Source: Archegozetes longisetosus
Lineage: Eukaryota > Arthropoda > Arachnida > Sarcoptiformes > Trhypochthoniidae
Length of the DNA: 64,000 nt
Direction of reading: 5' to 3'
NCBI GenBank assembly: GCA_018873245.2
Contig: JAEMBT020000004.1
Location: 8,659,073 to 8,723,072 of the forward strand
Position 1 is the stretch's first letter. The number at the start of each line of letters is the position of its first letter. The notes beneath the pieces were generated by a model. It was not told where the DNA came from. It searched no databases and worked only from the letters and a program-made list of their open reading frames with translations. Both the position numbers and the translations under genes were made by a program. Positions 38,669 through 50,410 of this stretch are shown here, in pieces.

Positions 38669-38752
38669 CTCGGGAGTGGTATACTCTTGTCAGCACTCTA
38701 CCAATTTTTGACGCTCAACATTCGTACTCGTGATCGACCCCCTAAAATTCGA
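38669..38752 (+). other. Exon-like segment 2
   Basis: Follows TTATTTAAGTTTTACAG and is open in the phase that would join the segment at 38408-38490 (LGSGILLSALYQFL ... RTRDRPPKIR). It could end at a GTATTG donor or at the TAA at 38774. GC is higher than in the flanks. No family recognised; a decayed repeat is equally possible. Confidence 0.15.
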
Positions 38753-40505
38753 GTATTGTCCATTACTGAATTCTAAATTTTTCGTTTGGTAATCTTTTGC
38801 ATTAATCTTACATTAGTTAAATACTTGTCTATTTAGAGGACCTGGTTTTTACTGGTTCTATATTTTGATTTAATCAGTAATACATTGTCGTTGAAAAACG
38901 GAATCTCGATTTTTGAATTTCTATATGCTTTGCTCATATGTGCATTGATAGATTATTCCATAGAAATAATTGATTACTCTGAAAACAGAACATTCTAGAA
39001 CCCAAAATACAAGCTTTTATTTCTTTCGTTTGACATCTACTTTCAAGTAGTAGAATATTATTTTAAATCTAAACCTTTTGAGCCAACTTTTGTGTAATGC
39101 ATGCAAAAATGAATAGTTATTTCAATGTTTCTGACTGTTGAAATCTTAAAATAGATCTATGAGTTATCAAATGTGTGAGTATCAGCTAAAATAGTTTTAG
39201 TCAAACTGCTTTCATATAAAACCAAATAATGAAACCTGAATTTGACAAATAATGAACTCTTATTTCAAAATTTTGCTCGAGAAAAGTTTAGACTCTTTTT
39301 GAAAGCTTGTAAACCAATATGACCTGAAGCTACATTCGAGATACTAAAAGCTGACATGTAAGCAGACTTTGGAAAATTTGCATTATTTTTAGGAGATCTT
39401 AAGACATTTTAACTTATATTTTGCATAGTTTCAGATTTTTACTGAATAAATTATAAGTAAGAGTGCAAGTAGTAGAGTATTAGAATGCATTGACTCAGTC
39501 TAAATATCTTCTGATGATTATTATTCATGAATAAGGTAAGATTTTTTATGCCATTCAATGAGCTCTTTGTACATTTTTCTGAAAATAACGAGTTTAGTAT
39601 TAATGGAATTGAAGGCTTACACTTTCAGTTTCACTTCTTAAATATAGAATAATAACATATAATAACATAAAAAACCAGTGTCATCATGAGGGTACAAAAT
39701 TATTTACTTAAATAAGAAACAATTCTCATCAAATTGCATCAAAACCCATAAAAACGACTCTTTTATTTCTAAATTTTGAGTCAAACCTATTTTAATGACA
39801 TGAAAAGTATGAATAATTGAAAATAGCTATTTTAACAAATATGAAATGTCGTTAGTAGAAAATGAAAGTATAAGTTATAATAATATGGAAAACAAGTTTT
39901 GGAATCTCCAAATAATATTATATTGATTTAATTTATAAATTTAGATTTGTGTCCCAGGCACATCTAAGTCTAGTTTGATATCAAATAAATTAGATTAGAT
40001 ATGCTTTGATTGATTAAATTTGAATAGTAGTGAAATAAGTGCATAAATATTGAATGAGGTACAAATCATATAAATTGAATTTGAATAAAAATAGAGCATA
40101 TCCAATATGTCTTACTGACAAACGTCAAGATAAGAATCTATTTTGACTCCCAGCTTAAAACACAGTACTATTATTCTCACATTTAATCCCATCAGATATT
40201 TAGACTAATTAGTATTCAAAGAATTTTCTCTTAATTCAGCTGATATTAAAAGAAAAATTGAATTTATCCTTTAGCGCTATCTCCTTCAGACCCGAGTCAG
40301 CCAAATGTGACATTCCTTTGAGGAATGTAATGTTTTTCACATTTAATAAAATTTAATTATAAGACCTACTAATACGCACTAGTATTAGTAATCATATACT
40401 TCGGCTACTCTCATGCTCAACACATCATGTTTTACGCCTTATACAAGTTTATATCTCGTATAAGCTCAATTCAATCACTTAATCATTACTGAATGTACAC
40501 CAACC

Positions 40506-40702
40506 AACTTGATAATCGTCGATGGCAACCAGAAGTCTTGTGTTTCCATCATACCACAATATCAAACATATTAAGAAACTTATAAGACATTCAATATGAA
40601 GGGTAAAGCAATTTCAAACTAAATAGTGAGAAATCGACACGTATGATAGGAGGTTACCATAGCAATGGCTCATTTCTTATTGCTATCGAGGATTATTAAG
40701 TT
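40506..40702 (+). mobile_element. MITE-like element, copy B
   Basis: 197 bp with 23-nt terminal inverted repeats at 40506-40528 and 40680-40702 that differ at only three positions (left begins AACTTGATAATC, right in reverse complement AACTTAATAATC). Left inner hairpin: GATGGCAAC (40521), 12-nt loop, GTTTCCATC (40542), 8 of 9 paired. Right inner hairpin: ATAGCAAT (40659), 12-nt loop, ATTGCTAT (40679), 8 of 8 paired. This is the best-preserved copy. It has no ORF of note and no obvious target-site duplication. Confidence 0.65.
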
Positions 40703-41091
40703 ATCAAGTGTAATTTAGTCATTTTATAGACCAATGCATGTTTAAAGTAGTTGATCGCGATCAAAATTTTTATAATATTATGAACTGATCTTTCGTAAAA
40801 CACTTATAAATCAAGAATTCGTTGTGTTTGAAAATGTATTTCAATTTACTTGTTTGTTGTGGAGAAAAAGTTTTCGGATTTTATCAACTTTAATTTTTTT
40901 TCGCAATAAAAGTTGTCTAAAGAATATTTGAAGTTTTTTCAAAAGCCACTCATCAATCTATAAGAAAACTTATTTCGTTTTTGTAGACGTTAAAACAAAA
41001 AACGTATCATGCGATACGAACAACACAAATATTTGTCAAAACACACTCTACTCGATTGTATTCGGTTATTATTATAATAATAATTGAAAAA

Positions 41092-41385
41092 ATGGTTTCT
41101 CGTTTCTTTCGCTTTTTTACTCTATTTCTTCAATCTTTTCCGTTGTTTTCATGTTTGAAGAGGATTAAACATAGAATTGAGAAAAATTTGAATACTCGTT
41201 TCCAAAGCTACTTAAAAAAATCTGGAAAAAAGTGCACGAAACGAGAGAATAAGTTATTTAATATTATTGACTATGGCATTTGCTGGAACTCGTTTCTGAT
41301 TCAAAAGCGTGAAAATCTACGCACCATAAAAGTTCGCAGCACTTGGCATATGAAAGTACAATATGGACTTGTAATAAAAGAATAA
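41092..41385 (+). other. Unrecognised small ORF (97 codons from the inner ATG)
   Basis: Open from 41056, but the first residues come from an ATT-rich stretch. The ATG at 41092 has a good context (AAAAAATGG). The product would be very basic and Phe-rich near its N-terminus (MVSRFFRFF), with a Lys-rich middle (KKSGKKCTKREN), one possible hydrophobic segment (about 5-20) and no domain I know. It lies between two MITE-like copies (40506, 41703), and two hairpins follow it at 41475. Its length is not beyond chance for a 64 kb AT-rich window. Confidence 0.15.
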
Positions 41386-41474
41386 TTCATAACAATTTAG
41401 CAACTCATGCAAATTATAGCAAACACAAAGTTTTTCAATCTAAAAAGTTCTTTATGTTTTGTCACATTGTTTAA

Positions 41475-41518
41475 GCTTTTATTTTTATGCGTCAAAAATA
41501 AAAGCCTAAAACTTAGGC
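41475..41518. repeat. Two adjoining hairpins (12-bp and 6-bp perfect arms)
   Basis: GCTTTTATTTTT (41475-41486) and AAAAATAAAAGC (41494-41505) are exact reverse complements around 7 nt. The next 13 nt form GCCTAA-AAC-TTAGGC (41504-41518), overlapping the first by two bases, so the two stems may be alternatives. AATAAA, a poly(A)-signal sequence, occurs within the first arm. Confidence 0.85.
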
Positions 41519-41702
41519 GTTTGACAGCTCTTCTGTAAACTTGAGTGTTCATGATAATTATTTAGACGGAAGACCGTGTTCAGACTTACACGAAGTAAAG
41601 TTGATATTTTACTTGAAAATTCAATAGACTAGTAGAAGCTGAAAGTTCTCCATACAAAATGACCTTATAATCAAATAAACTCATTAATGTACAGCACATC
41701 AA

Positions 41703-41891
41703 AATGATGCAAAGCTACGCAAAAAGCACAGCTGCTTTGCCATCCTCCCTATCAATTTGAACTAAGTTTTCAATTGTGATTCCTATTTTACTTAAATTAA
41801 TGATGAGTTAAAACACATATTATATGAATTATTAGGAGAAGATAGAAATGTTGGCATAATAGTGTATCATCTCTTGTTGCTATGCGTCACT
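41703..41891 (-). mobile_element. MITE-like element, copy D (reverse orientation)
   Basis: 189 bp whose reverse complement aligns along most of its length with the copy at 60821, including ATAATTCATATAATATG and TTCAAATTGAT in the same order and spacing. + strand ends: AATGATGCAAAGC at the left and GTTGCTATGCGTCACT at the right. Inner hairpins: GCAAAGC/GCTTTGC around 18 nt (41709-41740), and CATAATAGT/GTTGCTATG around 12 nt (41855-41884, weaker). Confidence 0.6.
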
Positions 41892-44608
41892 ATAAATTCA
41901 TGGAGTATATCAATTTAAGTTATTCTTAACGATATAATAGCCTAAACCAGAATCTGAGAATTGCAAGTAGTATAGCCTTACCTGTAGAATAAATCTGATT
42001 AGTCCACTACATATTTATATTAGGAATAAAGGTTATAGATGAAAGTATATATTTGAAACTCTCAGTTTCTAGTTCAGTCTATTGCGTATTCTGGATTACC
42101 CATACCGTTTTCAATACGAATCTCTTTGTTTTGATCCATTTCTTCGATACTTGTCATGAATCTTGTGCAAAAAGCCAACTCAACTGATAAATATTTATCG
42201 AATAGAAAATAATATAATAGAAGAACCAAAAGTAAGTAATTTAAATATAAAATGAATTCTAGGATTGATGAAAGGAGGAAAATTTTCATACTTTAAACTT
42301 TTGATTGAAGTTCAGTTATTAAGATAAAAACCAAATCTATAGTTGGTACTTTTGATTTGTATAAATATAAGAGCGATAGTATCTAAGTTTAGGTTTAATT
42401 TTTTTAGTCACATCCAGATATTGAATCTTAAACTAAAAATATTGATCTCCTAAGTCTTAAATTAGAAATCTACTATCAATTTAGCTGATTATGTTTTTGA
42501 AGTGTGCACACAATTAGCTCCACCTCAGCGTCACTTGAGCATTGGATCTAACTTATCTTTAATTATCATTTATAAGTTATTTTTTTATTGAGCAAAGGTG
42601 TAACACCAGAAAAGTTGAAGTTAATGCTATTACGTTAAGGCTTTTTACATAATAGGAGTCTTAATGTAATGAGATATGTTTTGCTGTTGTACAACTCATA
42701 CTCAGTCATTACAATGTTTTGCACGTTTTCTAATTTGAAAAAATGCATCAAACAAATGGCCACAACATTAAGAGTTGGATACCATGAAATAAATTTGTTA
42801 AGTGATAAATAAATTTGCATAATATAATTATGGCCTTTGTATACTAATTGCAACAACTCACCAATCAGTTTTAAAAAAACTGCTATTTTTATCCTATAGA
42901 CCTTATCAGTTTACGTATTTAGTTGATTGAAGCGACACAATTATTACATTATTTAGTCTTAATGTCATGATTAATAAAATTAATTTTGTTAATTGTTCAT
43001 GAATAATTGAAATGACTAACTTAAAAAGTTTATAGACATCATTATTAAGCTTATGAAATATGATTACCAAAAAGTTAATCGTATTATGAATTTATTTTTT
43101 ACTTAAAGTCTTTCAAATTTATTTGAAACAAAATTTAGAATGACAGGTTTAGTAAGAAAGAAACTCAATATCAAATTGAATATTTGAGTTAATTTTGGTT
43201 GAGAACAAATTTCTTTTTCAAGCTTCAAACAAACGAGTGTCACTCTGAACAGCTTAGTTACTTTGCAAATATATAGTGTAGCGAAGTACAATTATTTGAA
43301 GAATCAAACATTCAATACTTATGTTTTAGCTCAAATCTTACGCTATAAATAGTTCTTAACTATACCGTTACTTAAGTCTGTAACAGCAAATTTGCTCTCA
43401 TTAGTTTTATTGTTATTTCTCTGTTTTCTTTAAAGTGTAATATTACTAAATTTTATTAGACTAAAACGTATCACTTCATAATTTGATTGCTAAGTAGTAT
43501 TTCAAATTCATATCAAACAATAACTCCATAGAAAGATTGAAGAATGAGAGAAAACAAATTTTCCTACTTTCTTTATAAATATTATTGAATCAAAAATACT
43601 GATTCATTTTTTCAAAGAGTTATGCTTTACGGTTACGAAAGCACCACAATTGCGAAACAAATTGAATTTATGAAATACATTGAATTTATGTATAATAAAC
43701 TACATAAATATTTAACTTTGCAAATGATGTCGCAAGCTCACCTCATATCAATTCAATTCATGTCCAAATACAATTAAGTGTATTAAAAGTGCAAAAGTCA
43801 TTATAATGATAAATAGATATTAAATTTGTTGGAAAACAACGTCACAAATTCTATCCATTTATTCTCAAATAGTTGTCAGCCAAGTATTTTATGTGACAAA
43901 ATCAATTGTTTTGTCGTCAAAATCTTAGACGAATTGGAGAAACAAGTTGTAAAAAGGTTTGTGATAACTTATTTTCAGTAAGTTTGATCATTAATGGCAT
44001 TTAAAAAATGATTGCCGATTGAAATTAATTCAATTTAGAGACTCTTCGAAATTGTTAGAAAGTATTAACTAAAAGAAAAAGGAAAAAAGAAAAAAGAAAA
44101 GAAAAAAATCTATATTTTGTAAGTTGAAAGATATACCACTTGGACTTGTTATATATAACTTTAAGAGTACATCTTTCAAATGCAATATATCTTAGAGATG
44201 AACAAGTAGGAGGAATGTTTGATATCAGAAAAAATACACCCAAAAAACGTTAAGATAAGTCAAGAAAACACTAGTTTTTATTTTATTAAATTTTTCTACA
44301 GAGTGTTTCATAAAAAAAATTAAAGAAAAAAGAGCCAATACTTGAATTGAAGTTTGGCTGTTAAGACACGAAATAGATTTTTGATGCACCATATGAGGAA
44401 TCGAATGTATTTTATTTACTATCACTACAAAAACAAACAAATTTAGACAATCGTGAAAAGTTTAAATTAATTGAATTATCTTGTTATTCAATTTATAAAC
44501 TTGAATACAACTGCAAATCTAGCCATCGAGGATTTGTATTGTGGATTGAAAAGATGTAAGAGTAGAAGCATTCCTTAAAAATACTATTCTTTACTGTTGT
44601 TTCTAAAT

Positions 44609-44640
44609 AAGAATCAGAATATATAAGAATCAGAATATAT
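44609..44640 (+). repeat. 16-bp perfect tandem duplication
   Basis: AAGAATCAGAATATAT occurs twice with no spacer. Confidence 0.95.
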
Positions 44641-47600
44641 ACGTGAAACTGCATTTCTAACATTTTTACTCAATTCAAAGAAAAGAAATCAATTGAATGT
44701 TGAGTTAGATCCGTTATGTTTGAAAACTATTCACCTAAGAAATGATTAACATGTGAATAAAGGAAGTCTTAGATTTCTCATCAAATCTATTTTTTACAAC
44801 AAATAAATTGCAAAATTGTGCGTCATTGCAAATCTCGATAGTATTAAAGTTTCTAGAATTCAAATTTACAGTCTAACCTGTTTATGGTGAACACTTAGTT
44901 GTGCAGTAGATACAAAATGAATTGTTCATTGAGTTAGGATATTGTGAATGAAGCTTATAATGAATGCTTTAGGCTGTACAGACTCGTTCACTATAAACGA
45001 ATTAGAGTTTATTGTATTAGTAAAATAGGGACATATCTCCATTTGAAAGAATTCGACAAATAGTTTAAATTACTATAATTATCACATATAAAGCTTCAAA
45101 TAGATTAAGTCTTTTATATTTAGATTTACAACATATAGATTAAATAACTGAATGAAGTTTGCTCTGCTCTATTGGTTTTTAATTAAGGCATAGTTGTGTT
45201 ACCTCTCGACGCATCACAGTATAGACTAACAAATATTCGAATGATCAAAAGTGACTAAATACTCATATTTCTTAAATTGTCACCAATGTTTCAAAGTTTT
45301 GACTCAAGATTTCATGAAATTTCTATTTGAATCTAAACAACTATAGATTGATTGATGCCACTGAACTTTAATCAGTGAATCGCACTGTTTTCTGCAACCC
45401 ATATCTTTAAAGCTGAAAATTATTCATAAAGGAGAGTTCTGCAACCTCATAGAACCAATTCCAGAATATGGATACACCTGACATTCCTTATATCGATTGA
45501 TAAGCTGAAAATAGTATATAGTTCCATTTATGACCTGGACCTCGTACCTCTCTCAACAACTCCAGAAATTCTGTTGTGAGAAAACTATTAAAGATTTTCA
45601 AAAAAAAAACTTTTCATTAAAATTTTTATTACAATTCAAACATTACTCTATCAAAACAATCATAAGGCTATTGGATTAAATTTTATAATGAAAATGAATT
45701 TCCAAAAATTCTTCCAAATATGATGCTCCAAGAGAACCGGGTCAAAAAATTAGAGAATGTTTCCCATACTCATGATCTACATTTTTTCAAATACCATGCT
45801 GTGTCTCATGAAGCCCCATAGTTAAGGAGATGGAAATCTATCAAAAATATTCGTAAATATTTTTACGTGGATGAAAGCTGGATAATGCTTTAGAATTAAT
45901 TTTTTATCAAAATATCATGCAAAGTGAATGTTTCTGCTAGGACATTCATGATTTTCTTACACTATAACTTTTGATCGTTTAAATTTTGAAAATTCAGGTG
46001 ATACTTTGTAGATTTTGCTTTCAAAGTTAAAATATAATCTATTTTAAATTTTCATTAAATTTAATCAATTGATACCCGTGATAATCTGAGTTTTGAAATG
46101 CATATCAATATTATTATTTTGGAGAAAACTAGTTAATAAATATCTATTGAGCTGGAGCCAACGTTATATAGGAATCTTTCTTTGAATGAATTTGGTTAAA
46201 TAAATATATTCAAGTTGCAAATGTTATTTTGAAAGCCACTTGAAAAATATTTGGAAAAAATCAATTTGCTTCGTGTATGAAAATCTTTCTAATACTTGAA
46301 ATTATGCAACTATTGAAATTCTTATAAAATTTTGAAATAGAAAACCAAATTTAGATTTTCTTTACAAATTGTTGAAATTTTATTCGAGCTAGTCAATAGC
46401 TATGCTGTTAGCAATTGTTAATTTTATTTCTAAGGCTGTAGCTAATGCAAATCAAATAGTGTGAAATATTCTAATTCACTATGAACTAAAATATGAAATA
46501 GTCAACTTCTATAAAGGTACACTCATTCAACTGAATGACATTTTATGTAGGAGTGCTTTTATTTTTATCCATAACAATTTACAAATTTCTAAATCACCCA
46601 ACAAGAATAAGGTTATTAAATAACTGAAGCTATGTAAAAGCAAAAGTAAATTTCAAAATTAACAGGCAAATCATTTTTCAACCACTATCTCTAAAGGAAT
46701 TTGATCGTAATATTTTATGAATACTACCTTTCATTTTACAAAATCTCTTTGAACTTATTGAACTTATGGTCTGAGGTCTTTCAAATGCAATATTAGATTA
46801 AGCGGAAACCATGAAAGCCTGAAATGCTTTTGGTTTGTGTCAGTTTTGTTAATCTTGACCATAATTTGATGTAGTTTTCAAAAACCGAAAAATCTAATTC
46901 TTATAGACAAATTTTGTTCTGAGAATTTTTGAATATTTGAGTTCCCAAATTTAGAAACTTATTAATCTTTCTTATTGAATTCATGGGATTTGACAGCTCA
47001 GTTTATTTGATCATTTTGTTGACTTTAAATTGTCTTTTATTGAAATCGATATTTGAACTAAAATTAATTCAGATCCACTATACTTGTTAAGAAACTGAAC
47101 TCAAAATGACTTTCTTTGCAAAGACGCGGGCTATAGAATTTCTCAATAAGCCTCCTAAACTATAACTTATTCAAATTTTTTAATATTGAAAAGTCGAAGA
47201 TATTTGATATTTTGATGGCTCATATTTCTTTCAATATTTTCTGAAACTAAAGCAAAGCTGACTACTAGAAAAAATTTATTAGAATTGATGAGAAAAAGGT
47301 TTGCAAACAATACATTACTTCATGTTTTGCTATATTGTGAATAAAGTAACACGACATGAACAAACATCAATTTGTTATTTAAATTGGTTTTTTGTTCAGT
47401 TCATCTCAAATTTGCTTCTAATTTGACTTGCAATCAATTTTTGCTCAACCAAATTAATTTTCAAATGATGCAAGTCAAACTTTTTTCTAATTAACCCATT
47501 AGTGGTCTCTAGAAAAGGCTAAAACAATAAAAAACAGGTGAGAAATAGGAGATTAAAGTAGACCGAAATAATCGATTTGAAGAGAATATGAAAATTTAAG

Positions 47601-47797
47601 ATTTAAGTTGGCAATAATGTTGATGAATGTTATAATGTTGATGTAGTTATGTTTAAGTTGTAGATATATTCTAGTAAATAGATTATATTGTGCAATATTG
47701 ATAGAAATAAGACCAAGATCTAAGTCAATTTTCGAGGGCGTTCAATAACGACACCACTTACCGACAATAAAGAAAACTCCACTAGCAATAGTCAACA

Positions 47798-47998
47798 ATG
47801 TTTAGTCCACATAGAAATCTTCTATCTAGAATAGTATTGTTCAAAAGCTTAATAAAACGTCGCGTAAGAGGGCTTCTGTTTCTCGTCCTAGCGCTTCTAT
47901 ACTTACGACGAGTCTTTGCCAATGTTGACATATGAAAGGCTCATACTTTGAAAGCTTTCCAAAGACAGTGTATTGGGAGGATCAAGAATTTCTTTTCT
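47798..47998 (+). pseudogene. Decayed non-LTR retrotransposon reverse-transcriptase C-terminal fragment
   Basis: In one frame the translation gives NLLSRIVLFKSLI, then LLY, then after a stop at 47933 KAFQRQCIGRIKNFF (47951-47995). This follows the order seen near the C-terminus of many LINE-type RT proteins: (K)L(x)LFKSLV, LLYGxExW, then LxxFQxRCLRRIL. The segment between LLY and the stop reads better in a second frame (ESLPMLTYERLIL), as expected after an indel. Family unassigned. Local composition is less AT-rich than its surroundings. No intact element is present. Confidence 0.4.
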
Positions 47999-50006
47999 CC
48001 TAACTAAGAACGCTTTTCTGTCTAGTTTGATAATAATGTTTGAGAAAATTGACTGAATTTCTCTCTAACGGACATAATATAAGAGCAAAATACAAGCAGG
48101 AAAATGGATAAATAAAGCACAGATTGTTGTGATATACGTGATCTGCATTACCCCATCAAATGTAAATAATTAAGTTTCACATGTCATCCTAAGTGACTTC
48201 TCAGTTATTTTGCCTTATTTAAGGTACAAGAAGTATTGCTTAATGTATTTACTTCTGACCATTATTAACATCAGATTCTCAACACCAAACCTACACTCCA
48301 CTTGGCTCTAGTTACGAACTAAATTCAATTATTCTCAAGATATATAACTTCAATTATTAAGCTTTGACTGAGTTGAGAAATGTGCCAACTCTTAATACTG
48401 TTAAGAGTTGGTTTTGGTTGTTAGTTAAATGGTTTTTTTTGTAGATATATGACCGCGTGCCTAAACTCAGCTAATTAAGTATTATTAACGAGCCCTTACT
48501 GCAACAATACTTGAATGTGAACAGAACTAAAACCAAATTAGATGTCAAACAAGTCAAATAGAGCCCTCAGCCTAAAAAGATAAAAAAAATTAGGTCATCA
48601 AGTGCAAAGAGTGACAATTTAATATTGATCACAAGTGTGCAAAATTACCATAAGTTATGTGAAACGAAAATAGTACACTTTCCTAACCCAAGTAGTGATA
48701 AAGATTCGCTTTCGAAACCTATTTGATTGAGTTATGGCACTGAGTCTCGTTATCGATAAGTATTGTTGGCAATCACACTCAACTTTGAATTAAGTTAAGG
48801 GACGCTTGCATCTAATGGACTATTATTTAGTTATATCAAACTTATCGAGCAAAGTATTACCCAACAACTTGATTTGCAAGACTTGTTGATAACGACTCCT
48901 TATTAATCAAGTTATTACACGTTCACCTCATCTCATATCTTCATATGAACCAAGTCTGAAATCTATTGAAGCAAAACTTGCTGAACAAAGCAAACTAAAT
49001 AATAATTAGAATAAAATTTGAATGAAGGTAGTTTATTTGAAGAGAAAATAATCTTATTGAAATTTAAATGGAGGAAGAGATGTGTTTTTTATGGGAATTT
49101 GTGTGTCTGTGACTGGTCTTTCAAGTTGTGATATGTTGTGCGGAATTATCTGTTGAGTTACTGTCATTTTTATTCTAACTTAAAGCCAGACCTTTTATCC
49201 TAAACCCTTCAATTTTCAATGTAAATATCGACAGATAAAAGGCTTTTCTTGTCTATTCCAAAAAGAAATCTTTCAAGTTGAATAAATAAAATCTCAAGAA
49301 GTAGGGAATAAATAAGAATTAATGTTTTGATATTTTAGTATTTGGAATAAAATAAATTCGTATTTATTTATGCAGTTGATGAAAAGAATGAATTTGTTTG
49401 ATCATTATGGTAATGAAAGGAGACCATAGTCTAAGATTTGCTTTCAGTTAATCTAATCATCACAAAAGGTTGCTTATGTCTTGCTGTCTTCATAGTGGGT
49501 ATGCTCTAACTTTATTACCAGTCCTTTAATAAAGCAATTATTATTATTTTCGAGATCATCCTTCAATGTTAAGATTTGATGCTCACTGTTGCATATACTC
49601 TATGTAGCCAAATAGTGCATCAGTGATAAACAGCGCAAAATAAGTTAAGATAAAATACTCAGTCATATCGATTTCAAGCCTAAGGATGGCGAACGGCCAC
49701 AATACTGCTTTCTAATGGGTCTCTATTTTGATGATCGAGAAAAACACTTTGAATTATAGAGCAGAACAAATGAAAGTTGGATTGAAGAGTAAAAATAGTT
49801 GGTTTTTCGAACATTTCATGTTTATTTTATCGGAGCTGCCAGGCAAACAAGTTTTGATAACCTGTTAGAACATTGCACCAATCAGGCTAATTTGAAAAAG
49901 ACTAGGTTGAAAGAGATGCATCACAAGCAGAATAATACTGCTGACTACATCGTAATACTATAGTTACAAAAATAACATCGCCCCTAATATAGCCGTCTAA
50001 CCATTA

Positions 50007-50009
<3 letters not shown>

Positions 50010-50045
<36 letters not shown>

Positions 50046-50056
50046 TATTATTATTA
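50010..50056. repeat. (TC)17 followed by (TAT)n
   Basis: A CT-type dinucleotide tract to 50043 runs directly into about four ATT-type trinucleotides. Confidence 0.96.
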
Positions 50057-50370
50057 CTACAAACTTATATCATGTTTATCGAACTAATTTACACGAATAA
50101 AATTGTCGTTGTTGTGTCGCAATGCGAACACTTTATAAATATTTATATGAATGCTATATAAAATAGTTTGCCTAAACTTAATCATATTCTTATTCTTATC
50201 TTTATCTAGAATTTTCTTTTGTTGCTGAACCTGTTGGAAACTTACATTTAGCTTATTATTCTTTTACTATTTACTTTTATCCTTTTCCTTTCTTTTGGAT
50301 CGATAAAGATTCTCATATTCTAACATTGAATATGATTTGGCGCATAAAAATATGTCACTATTTAATGATT

Positions 50371-50410
50371 CAGTGCAGCGGTCACCAACAGGAGGTTCAC
50401 AGGCCAGCTC
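50371..50410 (+). mobile_element. Possible hAT-type terminal sequence (partial)
   Basis: CAGCGGTCACCAAC resembles the CAGNGGTNNNCAACC termini common in hAT elements, followed by a GGCC-containing stretch. No matching inverted end or target-site duplication was found, so this is a fragment at best and could be chance. Confidence 0.25.

Larger units (their letters stand above)
31153..40505 (+). other. Presumed start of the long receptor intron
   Basis: No stretch encoding the expected TM3 region (a W-C-D-type motif, then DRY) was found by eye. It contains two long (CT)n tracts, a GGCTC-TTTTTT-GAGCC hairpin at about 36408-36423 and two exon-like segments (38408, 38669). Otherwise nothing seen. 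Confidence 0.5.

Noticed and set aside
40703..41702. A composite transposon formed by the element copies at 40506 and 41703 around the ORF at 41092
   Set aside because: The two copies belong to different subfamilies and each has its own pair of inverted ends, so independent insertions are simpler.
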